Below are positions 26,805-34,997 of a stretch of 64,000 nucleotides of DNA, piece by piece. Each line of letters starts with the position of its first letter. Position 1 is the first letter of the stretch. The notes under the pieces are model-generated. The model did not search any database, was not told where the DNA came from, and was given only the letters and a program-made list of their open reading frames with translations. The stretch lies in the NCBI RefSeq assembly GCF_900091725.1, contig NZ_FMBW01000060.1, positions 1 through 64,000 on the forward strand, given 5' to 3'. A program made the translations under genes and the position numbers. The stretch is from Streptomyces sp. DvalAA-43. GTDB taxonomy: Bacteria; Actinomycetota; Actinomycetes; Streptomycetales; Streptomycetaceae.

Positions 26805-26852
26805 CCGCAAAGAGTTCTTCGCAAAGGTCTCTTTGTGAAGAACTCTTTGCGG
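26805..26852. promoter_or_regulatory. 48-bp palindrome, probable operator of the ArsR-type gene
   Basis: Two 22-bp arms (26805-26826 and 26831-26852) match at 21 positions around the loop GTCT. Each arm contains GCAAAGAGTTCTTC, itself a partial dyad. It lies 29 bp upstream of the GTG start of the ArsR-MFS fusion, where an ArsR-type repressor would bind. It could also fold as an RNA hairpin. Confidence 0.65.
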
Positions 26853-26889
26853 TTCAGGGGTGAGCGACCGCCATCGCTCGGGCCGCGCG

Positions 26890-27058
26890 GTTCCCAGACC
26901 CGACCCGCGCCTGGCGTGTGGTCCTCCACGACGTGCAGCCCGGCCGGGGACCCGCCAGGGCCCGTGTGGCCCGAGGTTGGCTATCAGCCGTTCGAGTACG
27001 GCGGTGCCGCGCGGCCCGGCCCCGACGACCGTCTCACTGATCGGACGACGCACGCTCA
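26890..27058 (-). pseudogene. FAD/NAD(P)-binding protein, N-terminal fragment
   Basis: The GTG-initiated translation reads VSVRRPISETVVGAGPRGTA VLERLIANLGP, a dinucleotide-binding GxGxxG region typical of FAD/NAD(P)-binding Rossmann proteins (PF13454-like). In a shifted frame HTPGAGRVWEP follows, which is the next conserved segment. The remaining 500 or so residues are missing at about 26890. Confidence 0.6.
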
Positions 27059-27230
27059 CGCTCCGGAGTCCCAGACCTCCGCCAGGGACCGGACCAGATT
27101 CTCGCCGAGGACCTTGGCGGTGTCCTCGACACCGTGGACGCGGCCCGTCAGCGGCTCGGTGATGCGCGGCAGGTCGGCTGGGGTACCCACGCACTCAGGG
27201 CCGGATACGGTCGAAGTCCTCGCCCACGAT
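27056..27230 (-). pseudogene. Unrecognised C-terminal gene fragment
   Basis: The frame ends ADLPRITEPLTGRVHGVEDT AKVLGENLVRSLAEVWDSGA with its stop overlapping the GTG of the FAD-protein fragment (GTGA), as in an operon. It looks like a genuine C-terminus. I cannot name the family. Upstream of 27230 the protein-like sequence ends. Confidence 0.35.
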
Positions 27231-27642
27231 GGGGATCTCCGGCTAGAGCCGGCGTACCCGCCGCGTGCCCTCGCGGTGCGCTCGTCGCCGACGTCGCCAC
27301 CGGTCACCGTGTGAAGCACCGGCCGGCAGCACCGGGCGAACCACCCATACCGCCGTCCGGTGCTCAGCCGCGCTCCTGCCCCTCTGCGTCAGTCAGTGTT
27401 CTCAGGAGAGGTGGACGGGGCGCACATCGCGAAGTCGGCCGGTCCTTCGATGCCTCAATTCTGGTTTCTGGCTCCGAACAAGCCCCGTGGGCTGGTACTT
27501 GGCGCAAACTCAGCACCTCCGTCTTGGAACGGAATCGCTGGGACACAACCTGGACAATCGCGCAATCATTTCAGGATCGACTCGGCCTTAACGTCGTCGT
27601 TGTCAGCAGGAAGCACCGCAAACGACACCGTTGGAGATCATG
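27231..27642. other. Upstream region of the lipoprotein gene, no gene seen
   Basis: About 410 bp with lower GC than its surroundings near 27440-27600, consistent with a promoter region. No specific operator or -35/-10 pair is clear enough to report. Confidence 0.3.
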
Positions 27643-28326
27643 ATGCGCTCGCGTCTCGCCGCCCGTTCTACGCGTCTCGTCCTGGCCGCCGCCGCCGTGA
27701 CAGCCCTCGCCGGCACCACCGCCTGCGGCACCGCAGACGCCACGGAGACCGGCGCCTCCGCGGTGCCCTCCGCTGCTTCCTCCTCCGCCGAGGGCGGCAA
27801 GAGCGAGGCTCCCTCCGACGGCAGGGCCACGGTCGGCAACAGCCTGTCCGCCAACAGTTCCACCAGCGGCGGCACCGGTGACAAGGGCGAGTCCAGCAAC
27901 GGCGACAAGAGCGGCTACGGGCAGTCCTGCGGCACCGACGACCTGGACTTCACGGTCACCTGGGAAGCCCAGCCGATCAGCTACTACCTCGTCACCGCCA
28001 AGGCCAAGTCCGGCATCACCTGCTACCTGGACGTCAACACCCCGAGCGTCTCCTTCGGATCCCGCGCCGACGGCGTCGCCTCGCCCGTCGGGCAGGGCGG
28101 TGAAGACCCCATCAAGCTCTCCGGTTCCTCCGTCGCGTATGCCGGTATCAACGTCAAGACCACCGAGGGCGAAGGCGGCACGCAGTTCGAGTTCGTTACC
28201 ATCGCCACCAGCGAGGACGACCCCAACCCCGCCGAGGTCGAGCTCCCCGACGCGCCCACCGTGGACAAGCCGATCGTCACCAACTGGTCCACCAAGCGCA
28301 ACGAGGTCATCCCGCGCATCATCTGA
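27643..28326 (+). CDS. Secreted lipoprotein, DUF4232-like
   Basis: A 227-residue protein. The N-terminus (RSRLAARSTRLVLAAAAVTA LAGTTACGT) is a signal peptide ending in a lipobox-like TTAC, so the Cys near residue 28 is probably lipidated. A Ser/Gly/Thr-rich linker follows to residue 88. The C-terminal domain starts at CGTDDLDFTVTWEAQPISYY and has the DUF4232 pattern of a single beta-rich domain with GQGGEDPIKLSGSSVAYAGI. ATG 27643 gives a better distance to the GGAG at 27633 than ATG 27640. Its function is unknown. Confidence 0.78.
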   Translation: MRSRLAARSTRLVLAAAAVTALAGTTACGTADATETGASAVPSAASSSAEGGKSEAPSDGRATVGNSLSANSSTSGGTGDKGESSNGDKSGYGQSCGTDDLDFTVTWEAQPISYYLVTAKAKSGITCYLDVNTPSVSFGSRADGVASPVGQGGEDPIKLSGSSVAYAGINVKTTEGEGGTQFEFVTIATSEDDPNPAEVELPDAPTVDKPIVTNWSTKRNEVIPRII

Positions 28327-28375
28327 CGGTCCGGCGCATGACCGCGCAGCGGGAACGCGCACGCGGAAGGCCGTG

Positions 28376-28740
28376 TCACATCAGTTGCATCACGTGCTTG
28401 CCCCGCACCCCACCCGCCTCCAAGACGCGGTGGGCGGCGGTGATTTCCGACCGCGGATGAACCGCGTCCACGACGGGACGCAGGTTGCCTTGTTCCACGC
28501 GGTCAACTCGGCGAACAGGTTGTGCTTCGGATACGAGGTTCCTCGCGCTCGCGAGATCGGTGACATGCGCACCGAGGGCCCTGCCGAGCTGGACGGCGAC
28601 GCTGCCGACGCCGCCGGACGCCCCACGCACGAGCGGGGGTTCCTCCGCCCGCAGACCGGCCTTGTCGCGCAGGGCGGTGAGCGAAGTGGTGCCGTCCGCG
28701 GGCAGTGAGACGGCCTCAGTCAGGGTGACGTTCCCGGGGC
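28376..28740 (-). pseudogene. Zinc-independent quinone oxidoreductase (MDR), internally deleted
   Basis: The frame contains TEAVSLPADGTTSLTALRDK AGL and VRGASGGVGSVAVQLGRALG, the substrate-domain border and NADP loop of MDR quinone reductases. A few residues later it jumps to the C-terminal NLRPVVDAVHPRSEITAAHR VLEAGGVRGKHVMQL. About 90 central residues and the N-terminal domain are absent. It is a remnant. Confidence 0.7.
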
Positions 28741-29165
28741 TGCGCGATCTGGCGCGGCCGGACCGAGACGTACTCGGCCACGCTGCGGCGCAGGTGAGAC
28801 ACGGGGCGGCCGCGTAGAGCGAAGCGGAACGGGTGATGGTGGTGAGGCGGAACACTCAGCGGGCGCTGGACAAGCGGGCGCGAAACGACGGTCCGGGAAC
28901 TCCGATTTCCTCCTGGGCCACAAGGATCCACTCGGGGACCTGTTCGCCATGTGCGAGCAGAGCTGCCGATATCCGCGCGCAGGTTCCCCAGGCCGAGCAG
29001 TCGTGGAAGATCCAGCCCCAGCGCGCGGGACGCGTTGATCGCGCTGGCCGAGCCGGATATCGAGCCGTGCCAGATCTGCAATCCGCAGACGGGGCCGGCC
29101 GGCGGGTAGGGCCGTTCGGACCGCCCGGCGCGCTCCAGGGGCGCAGGGCTCGCAGGGTCGGTTCC
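28741..29165. other. No confident gene
   Basis: A plus-strand frame ending at about 29111 closes with ALIALAEPDIEPCQICNPQT G, which looks like a C-terminus with a CxxC pair, but its upstream part does not read as protein. I leave it unassigned. Confidence 0.3.
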
Positions 29166-29462
29166 GTGGAGTTCCCGATCAAGGTGGCACTGGCCCAGGC
29201 CATCCCGGTCCTGCCGGAGGGGCCGGGTTGGTGGTACGAGCCCAACGCTTCGCAGGCTCAGAGCCTGGCTGTGGTCGGCGTGGGCGTCCTGCGCGACGTC
29301 CCCGCCCACGGCCTGGTGATCGGAAACCCCGCCCGGCAGGTCGGCTGGGTATGCCGGTACGGCCGCACCCTGGACGCGGCACTGCGCTGCACCACCTGCC
29401 GGCGTACCTGCTGGCACGATGGGGACGGACTGGCCGAGAAGCAGGATCCGCATCTGGAGTGA
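29166..29462 (+). pseudogene. Chimeric ORF: ATP-dependent DNA ligase start joined to acetyltransferase end
   Basis: The first 27 codons (GTG start) read VEFPIKVALAQAIPVLPEGP GWWYEP, matching the N-terminus of Streptomyces ATP-dependent DNA ligases up to the residues just before the active-site KxDG lysine. Right after that, from about 29246, the frame continues as the C-terminal end of a left-handed-beta-helix acetyltransferase of the WbpD type (VGVGVLRDVPAHGLVIGNPA RQVGWVC). Neither half retains an active site. Confidence 0.6.
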
Positions 29463-29547
29463 GAATCACACCGGTTTGTCACTGTTCTGTGCCAGACCGG
29501 AGGATGTGTGTCGGTCCTCGCAGGGGGTGTGGATAGCGTCCCGCCCC

Positions 29548-30057
29548 ATGAGCGCCACGCATATGCCTCCCGCCGAGTACTACGCCACCCTCCCCAAGAT
29601 CATCAGTGGGGCAGGAGGGGTCATCCGCGACACCGCCGGCCGGTTCCTCCTGGTGAAGCCGTCCTACCGCGACTACTGGGAGGTCCCGGGCGGCGGGGTG
29701 GACCTGGGGGAGGACCCGAGGCAAGCGTTCCAGCGCGAGATCAAGGAGGAGCTGGGACTCAACCTCCCCCCAGGCAGGCTGCTGGTCGTCGACTGGGTAC
29801 CCGAACAGCCCGACGGCCGCCCCCCGCTGTGCAACTTCATCTTCGACGGCGGCCTGACCACCAAGGAAAAGGCCCAGCAGCAGGTACACCTCGACACCGA
29901 CGAACTGACCGAGTGGACGCTGGCAGCACCCGATGAGTGGGACACCCTCCTCCCACCGCACACGGCCCGCCGCCTTCACGCCTGCGCCCGAGCCTTGACC
30001 CACGACACCACCCTCTACCTGCACCACGGATTCGACCCCACCCGACACCACACCTGA
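29548..30057 (+). CDS. NUDIX hydrolase
   Basis: A 169-residue protein with a perfect NUDIX box, GGGVDLGEDPRQAFQREIKE ELGL (Gx5Ex7REUxEExGU), near residues 52-75, and the preceding strand RDYWEVPG. It should hydrolyse a nucleoside diphosphate linked to some moiety with magnesium. The substrate is unknown. It lies 57 bp before a truncated DegT aminotransferase gene in the same orientation. Confidence 0.85.
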   Translation: MSATHMPPAEYYATLPKIISGAGGVIRDTAGRFLLVKPSYRDYWEVPGGGVDLGEDPRQAFQREIKEELGLNLPPGRLLVVDWVPEQPDGRPPLCNFIFDGGLTTKEKAQQQVHLDTDELTEWTLAAPDEWDTLLPPHTARRLHACARALTHDTTLYLHHGFDPTRHHT

Positions 30058-30114
30058 CGCCCGCCGGCCCTTCCGGCACCGGCGCCTGGCGTCCATCGGA
30101 AGGGACCCCTCTTC

Positions 30115-30408
30115 GTGAGCACACCAACGATCCCCGTCGCCGCGCCATGCCTGGACGCCGCCGACATCGCCACCGCGGTCCGCGTCCTCGAATCCGGCCG
30201 GCTCGTCCAGGGCCCCGAGGTCGCCGCTTTCGAGGACGAGTTCGCAGACCTGGTCGACGGCCGTCACTGCATCGCGGTCGGCTCGGGGACCTCGGCCCTC
30301 TGGCTGACCCTCCTCGCCCTGGGTATCGGGCCCGGCGACGAGGTGATCGTTCCCTCGTTCACCTTCGCCGCCACGGCAGCCGCCGTCCGCCTCAGCCGAA
30401 CCGTGCGC
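30115..30408 (+). pseudogene. DegT/DnrJ/EryC1/StrS aminotransferase, N-terminal fragment
   Basis: From GTG 30115 the protein reads IPVAAPCLDAADIATAVRVL ESGRLVQGPEVAAFE, HCIAVGSGTSALWLTLLALG and GPGDEVIVPSFTFAATAAAV, the start of a sugar aminotransferase (PLP phosphate-binding GSGTSAL). It breaks off after about 98 codons, near 30408. The PLP lysine is missing. With the neighbouring WbpD-type fragment it suggests a lost amino-sugar pathway. Confidence 0.8.
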
Positions 30409-30495
30409 TTGGCCGGGGTGCCGCAGCAGCCGCGGCAGACGGTGACGGTGCGCCGGGCCGCCCCGGATGAGAGGCGGCCTTCCTGGTACGGCGGC

Positions 30496-32487
30496 TCACC
30501 GCATGTCCTTCGCGGCGCGGGCCCAGGCGGCGTCGCGCAGCAGACGCAGCCCGTTGAGGCCGACGATGACGGTCGAACCCTCGTGGCCGAGCACACCGAG
30601 CGGCAGCGGCAGGTGGCCCACCAGGTCCCAGATGACCAGGCCGGAGATGAACACTCCGGCGATCACCAGGTTCTGGACCACCAGACGCCGGGCCGCCCGC
30701 GAGAGGGCGATCACGGTGGGGACGGTGGCGAGTTCGTCGCGGACGACGACGGCGTCAGCGGTCTCCAGAGCAAGGTCGGAGCCGACGCGGCCCATGGCGA
30801 TGCTGGTGTGGGCGGCGGCCAATGCCGGGGCATCGTTGACGCCGTCGCCGATGAACAGTACCTTGCGCCCCCGGGCCTCCAGGCGCCGTACGGCTTCGAC
30901 CTTGTCCTCGGGCAGGAGACCGGCATGGACCTCGTCGCCGGTGATGCCGACCTCGGCGGCCAGGCGGGTGGCGGCGCGCGGGTTGTCGCCCGTCACCAGT
31001 ATCGGGGTGCTGCCGGTCAGCGTGGTCAGGGCGGCGACAGTCGCGGTGGCATCGGGACGCAGCCGGTCGGCGATGCCCAGCACTCCGACCGGGACGTCGT
31101 CGCGCAGGAGCAGGACGGCCGTGCGGCCTCCGTCCTCCAGGTCGGCCGCAACCGTGGCGGCGGGCGCCGCGTCGGTGCCGTCGTCGCCATCGAGGAGGCG
31201 GACCGGTGCGCCGACCACTACCGTGCGGCCGTCAACGGTGGCACTGACACCGACGCCGGGAGCAGAAGTGAAGTCCCGCATGTCGGCGTTGGCCAGGCCG
31301 CGGGTGCGGGCGGCGTCGACGACAGCACGGGCCAGGGGGTGTTCGCTGGGATGCTCGGCGGCGGCCGCCAGCGCCAGCAGGGTGTCCTCGGTCAGGCCGG
31401 AGCCAACCAAGGGGTGGATGTCGGTGACGCGGGGGGTGCCCTCGGTCAGGGTGCCGGTCTTGTCGAGTGCGACCGCGTCGACCTGCCCGAGCCGCTCCAT
31501 CACCACGGCAGACTTCACCAGGACGCCGTGACGTCCTGCGTTCGCGATCGCCGACAGCAGAGGCGGCATCGTCGCCAGGACCACGGCGCACGGGGAGGCC
31601 ACGATCATGAACGTCATCGCCCGCAGCAGTGAGCCGGTCAGGTCCGCGCCGAACGCGAGGGGGATCAGGAAGACGGCCAGGGTTGCGAAGACCATGCCCA
31701 GGCTGTAGCGCTGCTCGACCTTCTCGATGAACAGCTGGGTGGGCGCCTTGGTCCCGGAAGCCTCCTCGACCATGGCCACGATCCGGGCGATCACCGTGTC
31801 CGAGGCGTCCCGCTCGACCTTCACCCGCAGCGCGCCGGTGCCGTTGAGGGTGCCGGCGAAGACCTCGTCACCGGTCTCCTTCGTGACCGGCAGCGGCTCG
31901 CCGGTGATGGTGGCCTGGTCCACCTCGCTGGCTCCGGCAAGGACGCGGCCGTCCGCGCCGACCCGCTCACCGGGGCGGACCAGGATGGTGTCCCCGACCA
32001 CCAGGTCCTCGGTGGGGACCGTCGCCTCGCTCCCGTCGTCGGCCAGGCGGGTGGCCGTGGTGGGTGCGAGGTCGAGCAGACCGCGCACCGCGTCCTGGGT
32101 GCGGGCGGTGGCCAGCGCCTCCAGCGCGCCGGAGGTGGCGAAGATGACGATCAGCAGCGCGCCGTCCATCACCTGCCCGATCGTGGCCGCGCCGATCGCG
32201 GCCACGATCATCAGCAGGTCCACATCCAGGGTCTTCTCCCGCAGCGCCGTCAGCCCCGCCCAGGCCGGCTCCCACCCACCGGTGACGTAGGCGGCGGCGT
32301 ACAGCGGCCCCCACGCCCAGGCGGGTGCGCCGGTCAGCTGGAGCGGCAGCGCGATCAGGAACAGCACCAACGCCGCGGCGGCCCAGCGCGCCTCTGCCAG
32401 GGCGAACACCCGCGTACGGCGCTTCGGCGCCGTACGGGAATCGGCCGGAGCGGCCCGTCCGGGCCGCTGAAGCAGGTCAGAAGGCAT
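30496..32487 (-). CDS. Heavy-metal P1B-type ATPase (SPC group, CtpD/CoaT-like)
   Basis: A 663-residue metal-exporting ATPase with eight predicted membrane helices. Helix 6 carries SPC (IVASPCAVV) instead of the CPC of copper or zinc pumps, the mark of the P1B-4 group that moves cobalt, nickel or iron. TGEPLPV (actuator), DKTGTLTEGTPR (phosphorylated Asp), SEHP, and GDGVNDAPAL are all present. It has no N-terminal HMA domain. It is divergent from an ArsR/NmtR-like sensor, with a dyad operator between the two starts. Confidence 0.92.
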   Translation of the reverse strand: MPSDLLQRPGRAAPADSRTAPKRRTRVFALAEARWAAAALVLFLIALPLQLTGAPAWAWGPLYAAAYVTGGWEPAWAGLTALREKTLDVDLLMIVAAIGAATIGQVMDGALLIVIFATSGALEALATARTQDAVRGLLDLAPTTATRLADDGSEATVPTEDLVVGDTILVRPGERVGADGRVLAGASEVDQATITGEPLPVTKETGDEVFAGTLNGTGALRVKVERDASDTVIARIVAMVEEASGTKAPTQLFIEKVEQRYSLGMVFATLAVFLIPLAFGADLTGSLLRAMTFMIVASPCAVVLATMPPLLSAIANAGRHGVLVKSAVVMERLGQVDAVALDKTGTLTEGTPRVTDIHPLVGSGLTEDTLLALAAAAEHPSEHPLARAVVDAARTRGLANADMRDFTSAPGVGVSATVDGRTVVVGAPVRLLDGDDGTDAAPAATVAADLEDGGRTAVLLLRDDVPVGVLGIADRLRPDATATVAALTTLTGSTPILVTGDNPRAATRLAAEVGITGDEVHAGLLPEDKVEAVRRLEARGRKVLFIGDGVNDAPALAAAHTSIAMGRVGSDLALETADAVVVRDELATVPTVIALSRAARRLVVQNLVIAGVFISGLVIWDLVGHLPLPLGVLGHEGSTVIVGLNGLRLLRDAAWARAAKDMR

Positions 32488-32540
32488 GACAGAACAACCC
32501 TTCAGGGCGGAAGCGAGGCAACACATCCACCGTACAGGAA

Positions 32541-32564
32541 CACATGAACAGGTCTTCATATGTG
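32541..32564. promoter_or_regulatory. ArsR/SmtB-type operator
   Basis: The dyad CACATGAACA-GGTC-TTCATATGTG fits the imperfect 12-2-12 operator class (ATGAACA / TTCAT) bound by ArsR/SmtB metal sensors. It lies in the 95-bp gap between the divergent ATPase (start 32487) and sensor (start 32583) genes, overlapping where both promoters should be. Confidence 0.8.
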
Positions 32565-32582
32565 ACCGGTAGGATGGGAGCC

Positions 32583-32963
32583 ATGGGTCACGGAGCCGAC
32601 AAGAACCACGCCACCCCCCGCGAGCGCCTGGACGCGGCGGGGGCCACCGACGTCGCCGCCACCCTCCAGGCCCTCGCGACCCCTTCGCGGCTGTACATCC
32701 TGGCCCGCCTCCAGGAAGGCCCTTGCGCGGTCGGCGACCTCGCCGAGGCCGTGGGCATGGAAGCCTCCGCCTGCTCCCACCAGCTCCGCTTGCTGCGCAA
32801 TCTCGGGCTCGTCACCGGAGAACGCCGGGGCCGTTCCATCGTCTACGCCCTCTACGACAACCACGTCGCCGAACTCCTGGAACAGGCCCTCTTCCATGTC
32901 GAGCACCTGCGCCTGGGGCTGCGTGACGCGTCCACCGAGACGGGCAAGTCCCTGATCCAGTAG
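32583..32963 (+). CDS. ArsR/SmtB-family metal sensor (NmtR-like)
   Basis: A 126-residue winged-helix repressor. The recognition region is GDLAEAVGMEASACSHQLRL LRNLGLV, followed by the wing GERRGRSIVYAL. The last helix has YDNHVAELLEQALFHVEHL, that is Asp-x-His and His-x2-His, the alpha-5 metal site of NmtR/CzrA-type sensors. With the SPC-type pump next door it most likely senses nickel or cobalt. That is inference from motif and neighbour. Confidence 0.88.
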   Translation: MGHGADKNHATPRERLDAAGATDVAATLQALATPSRLYILARLQEGPCAVGDLAEAVGMEASACSHQLRLLRNLGLVTGERRGRSIVYALYDNHVAELLEQALFHVEHLRLGLRDASTETGKSLIQ

Positions 32964-32991
32964 CAGGCCGGTGTCACCTGCTGCCCGATAG

Positions 32992-33400
32992 CTACCGCTG
33001 ACCGCTTTCGAGCTGATGCGGAACGCGGGATGCCCGCAGTTCCTTGAGGTCGGGGATGTGGTTGTAGAGGGTGCCGACCGAGACGCCGAGCGGAGCCGCG
33101 TTGGTCTCGATGCTGTTCTCCGGGCCGGGCAGCATGTCGCGGGCGGTGCGCGGCAGCTTGTCGTTGACGACGTTGGGCCGGCCGCCGACGCGGCCGCAGG
33201 TCCGTGCGGCGGCCAGGCCCTCGTTCATGCCCTGCACGATGAGCTCCCGGACGAACTCCGTCAAGGCGGCGAGGATACGGAAGATCAGCCTGCCGCTCGG
33301 GGTGGTGGTGTCGAGCCGCTCATGCAGGGAGATGAAGCCGATCTCTCGCTTGCGCAGCTCGGCGACCATGTTCACCGGGTCCTGGGGGCTGCGGCCGACC
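32992..33400 (-). pseudogene. Serine recombinase (Tn3-type resolvase/invertase), C-terminal part
   Basis: The frame contains LRKREIGFISLHERLDTTTP SGRLIFRILAALTEFVRELI VQGMNEGLAAARTCGRVGGRP and the C-terminal helix-turn-helix (PLGVSVGTLYNHIPDLKELR AS). The N-terminal 60 or so residues with the catalytic serine are missing. A Tn3-type transposase remnant lies at 42.8 kb, possibly from the same kind of element. Confidence 0.75.
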
Positions 33401-33599
33401 CTGAGGAGCCGACCGCGGCCACCGTCCCGGGCCTGCTCGACACCGGGCTCCCGCCCCGCGCCGACAGCGGCACCGCCGTACTGGCCGACGACATCCGGTA
33501 CAGCCTCCGCCTCACCAACGACGACGCCTGCACTTACTGACACACCTCATGGCAGAACCGCTGACATCCAGTGGCAGGCTCCGCTGACGTCCCGAGGCT

Positions 33600-33730
33600 C
33601 TGGCACGGCAAGCGTGCACCGATAACTGACCGTGGTGGCGATATAAGGCGTACAGGACCTGGCAGCGGTGGAAGTCCGGCTTCGCCCGGCCGTACATCTG
33701 GCGCTTGGTGTGTCCTGAACGTGAAGAGGA
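33600..33730 (-). pseudogene. ISL3-type transposase, C-terminal remnant
   Basis: The minus strand reads SGHTKRQMYGRAKPDFHRCQ VLY, close to the KRQMYGRAxxxLLRxRVL end of ISL3 transposases. About 40 residues are recognisable. The rest of the gene is absent. Confidence 0.45.
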
Positions 33731-33780
33731 GTCGACGTAGGCCGAGTTCTTGATGCGAGGAGCTGGTCGGCCCCGAGCCG

Positions 33781-34179
33781 ATGGCTGCAGTGGTGACCGT
33801 CGGCTCGGACCGCTGCTACGTAGTGGCGAATGTCGCCGACCACCCGATCCTGGAGGGAGCCGCACTGCTCCACCGGTTGTCGGGCGGCCTCGAGCACGGA
33901 ATGTGCCGAGTATCCGCCGATGCCGGAATCCACATCGATCCGCTGCAGCGCCGGGTCGGCTGGTGGGTGCTCGGGGCGTCGGCCGAAGCATACGAGATGC
34001 CAGAGCGATGGCCCGACTGGACTGTGGAGTTCTGGCGGGACTCCTGGCAGGAGCACGTCCGGCCGGCCCCGGGCCAGTTCCAGCCTCCACCGGTCGACCG
34101 TGAGCGCGCCCTGGCAGAAATTCGGACGGCTGCCAGACGACGCCGGGAGGCCAGTCAAAATCAAGTGGCAGAAGCCTGA
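33781..34179 (+). CDS. Hypothetical protein
   Basis: A 132-residue frame with protein-like composition: CYVVANVADHPILEGAALLH, DPLQRRVGWWVLGASAEAYE, PERWPDWTVEFWRDSWQEHV, and a basic C-terminus ending in the repeat boxes described for this segment. I do not recognise the family. The start is uncertain, since there is no good ribosome binding site, and the 5' end may be truncated. Confidence 0.45.
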   Translation: MAAVVTVGSDRCYVVANVADHPILEGAALLHRLSGGLEHGMCRVSADAGIHIDPLQRRVGWWVLGASAEAYEMPERWPDWTVEFWRDSWQEHVRPAPGQFQPPPVDRERALAEIRTAARRRREASQNQVAEA

Positions 34180-34218
34180 GACCAGTCAAGATCACTTGGC
34201 AAACGGTCGAGATCTATT

Positions 34219-34997
34219 GCCATGGGGCGCCAATCCACAGGATTCGACAATTGCTCGTGGGACACCACTGGCACGGTGATGTCCTGTAGCGCGGGCCTGC
34301 GCAGGTGCGGCGGCAGATGTCGTAGAGCACTTCGGCATGTGGGTCGCCTTGCCCCGGGAGATCACTCCGAGTGACTTCCCAGGCTCCCAGATGCCCTCAG
34401 GTGATCCGGGACCCGGCAAGGCTCGATGTCGTCGAATGTCTGATCCGTCTAGGGGATTGAGGGGGCGTTGTCCCAGGTGAGCACGCTGCAGTGGGGGAGC
34501 TGGGGGCCCTGGGAGGCGTACCCCGGAGCAGTCGCGCACCGTTGTTCTCCTGCCGCGGTGGCGGCCAGGAGCAGGGCGCCGGTCGGGCCGGCTTGGTTCG
34601 GGCGGCTGCTGTATCGGACGGCGGTGACGGGTCGGGCCGCGCGCAGCCCCCTGTGCAGGTGAGTAGTCGGCGCGCGGCCCGCTCGTGGCGGACCTCGGAC
34701 TCTCTCGTATGGAGAGCCAGCAGGGATACGACCGGAAGGGATGGCCGGATGTGCTACTCACGGGTTCGGCCTGGCACTTCCGCCGATGGCGTCGAAAGCG
34801 GCCGTCCCGGGCCCGGCACGGTCGAAAGCCCTCTAGGACCAGAAGCGTAAGGGGAGCAAACAGGCTCGCGGGCTGGTCTTTTCGCAACTGGAAGGCAAAC
34901 TAGGCCCATTGGGGCGGTGCGGGCGCAGTGCCGAACGTGCGGCAGGGCCGGTGGGCTCGCCGTCCGTCGCACCCGTGTACCGGTCTGGAGGGCCTTG
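34219..34997. other. No confident gene
   Basis: About 780 bp without a family match. A minus-strand frame near 34215-34345 (EVLYDICRRTC) reads vaguely like protein but has no support. The region may hold the promoter of the next gene. Confidence 0.3.

Larger units (their letters stand above)
33553..34218. repeat. Related short boxes at both ends of a 670-bp segment
   Basis: At 33553-33592 the motif TGGCA, 7-8 bases, TGAC occurs twice. At 34151-34218 the same motif occurs three times in inverted orientation (GTCAAAATCAAGTGGCA, GTCAAGATCACTTGGCA, GTCGAGATCTATTGCCA). Multiple inward-facing boxes at two ends look like transposase binding sites of an IS21- or ISL3-like element. Between them lie an ISL3-type remnant and one hypothetical gene. 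Confidence 0.4.

Noticed and set aside
33553..34218. Short repeats as a CRISPR array
   Set aside because: Boxes are few, unevenly spaced, and inverted between the two ends; there are no spacer units or cas genes.
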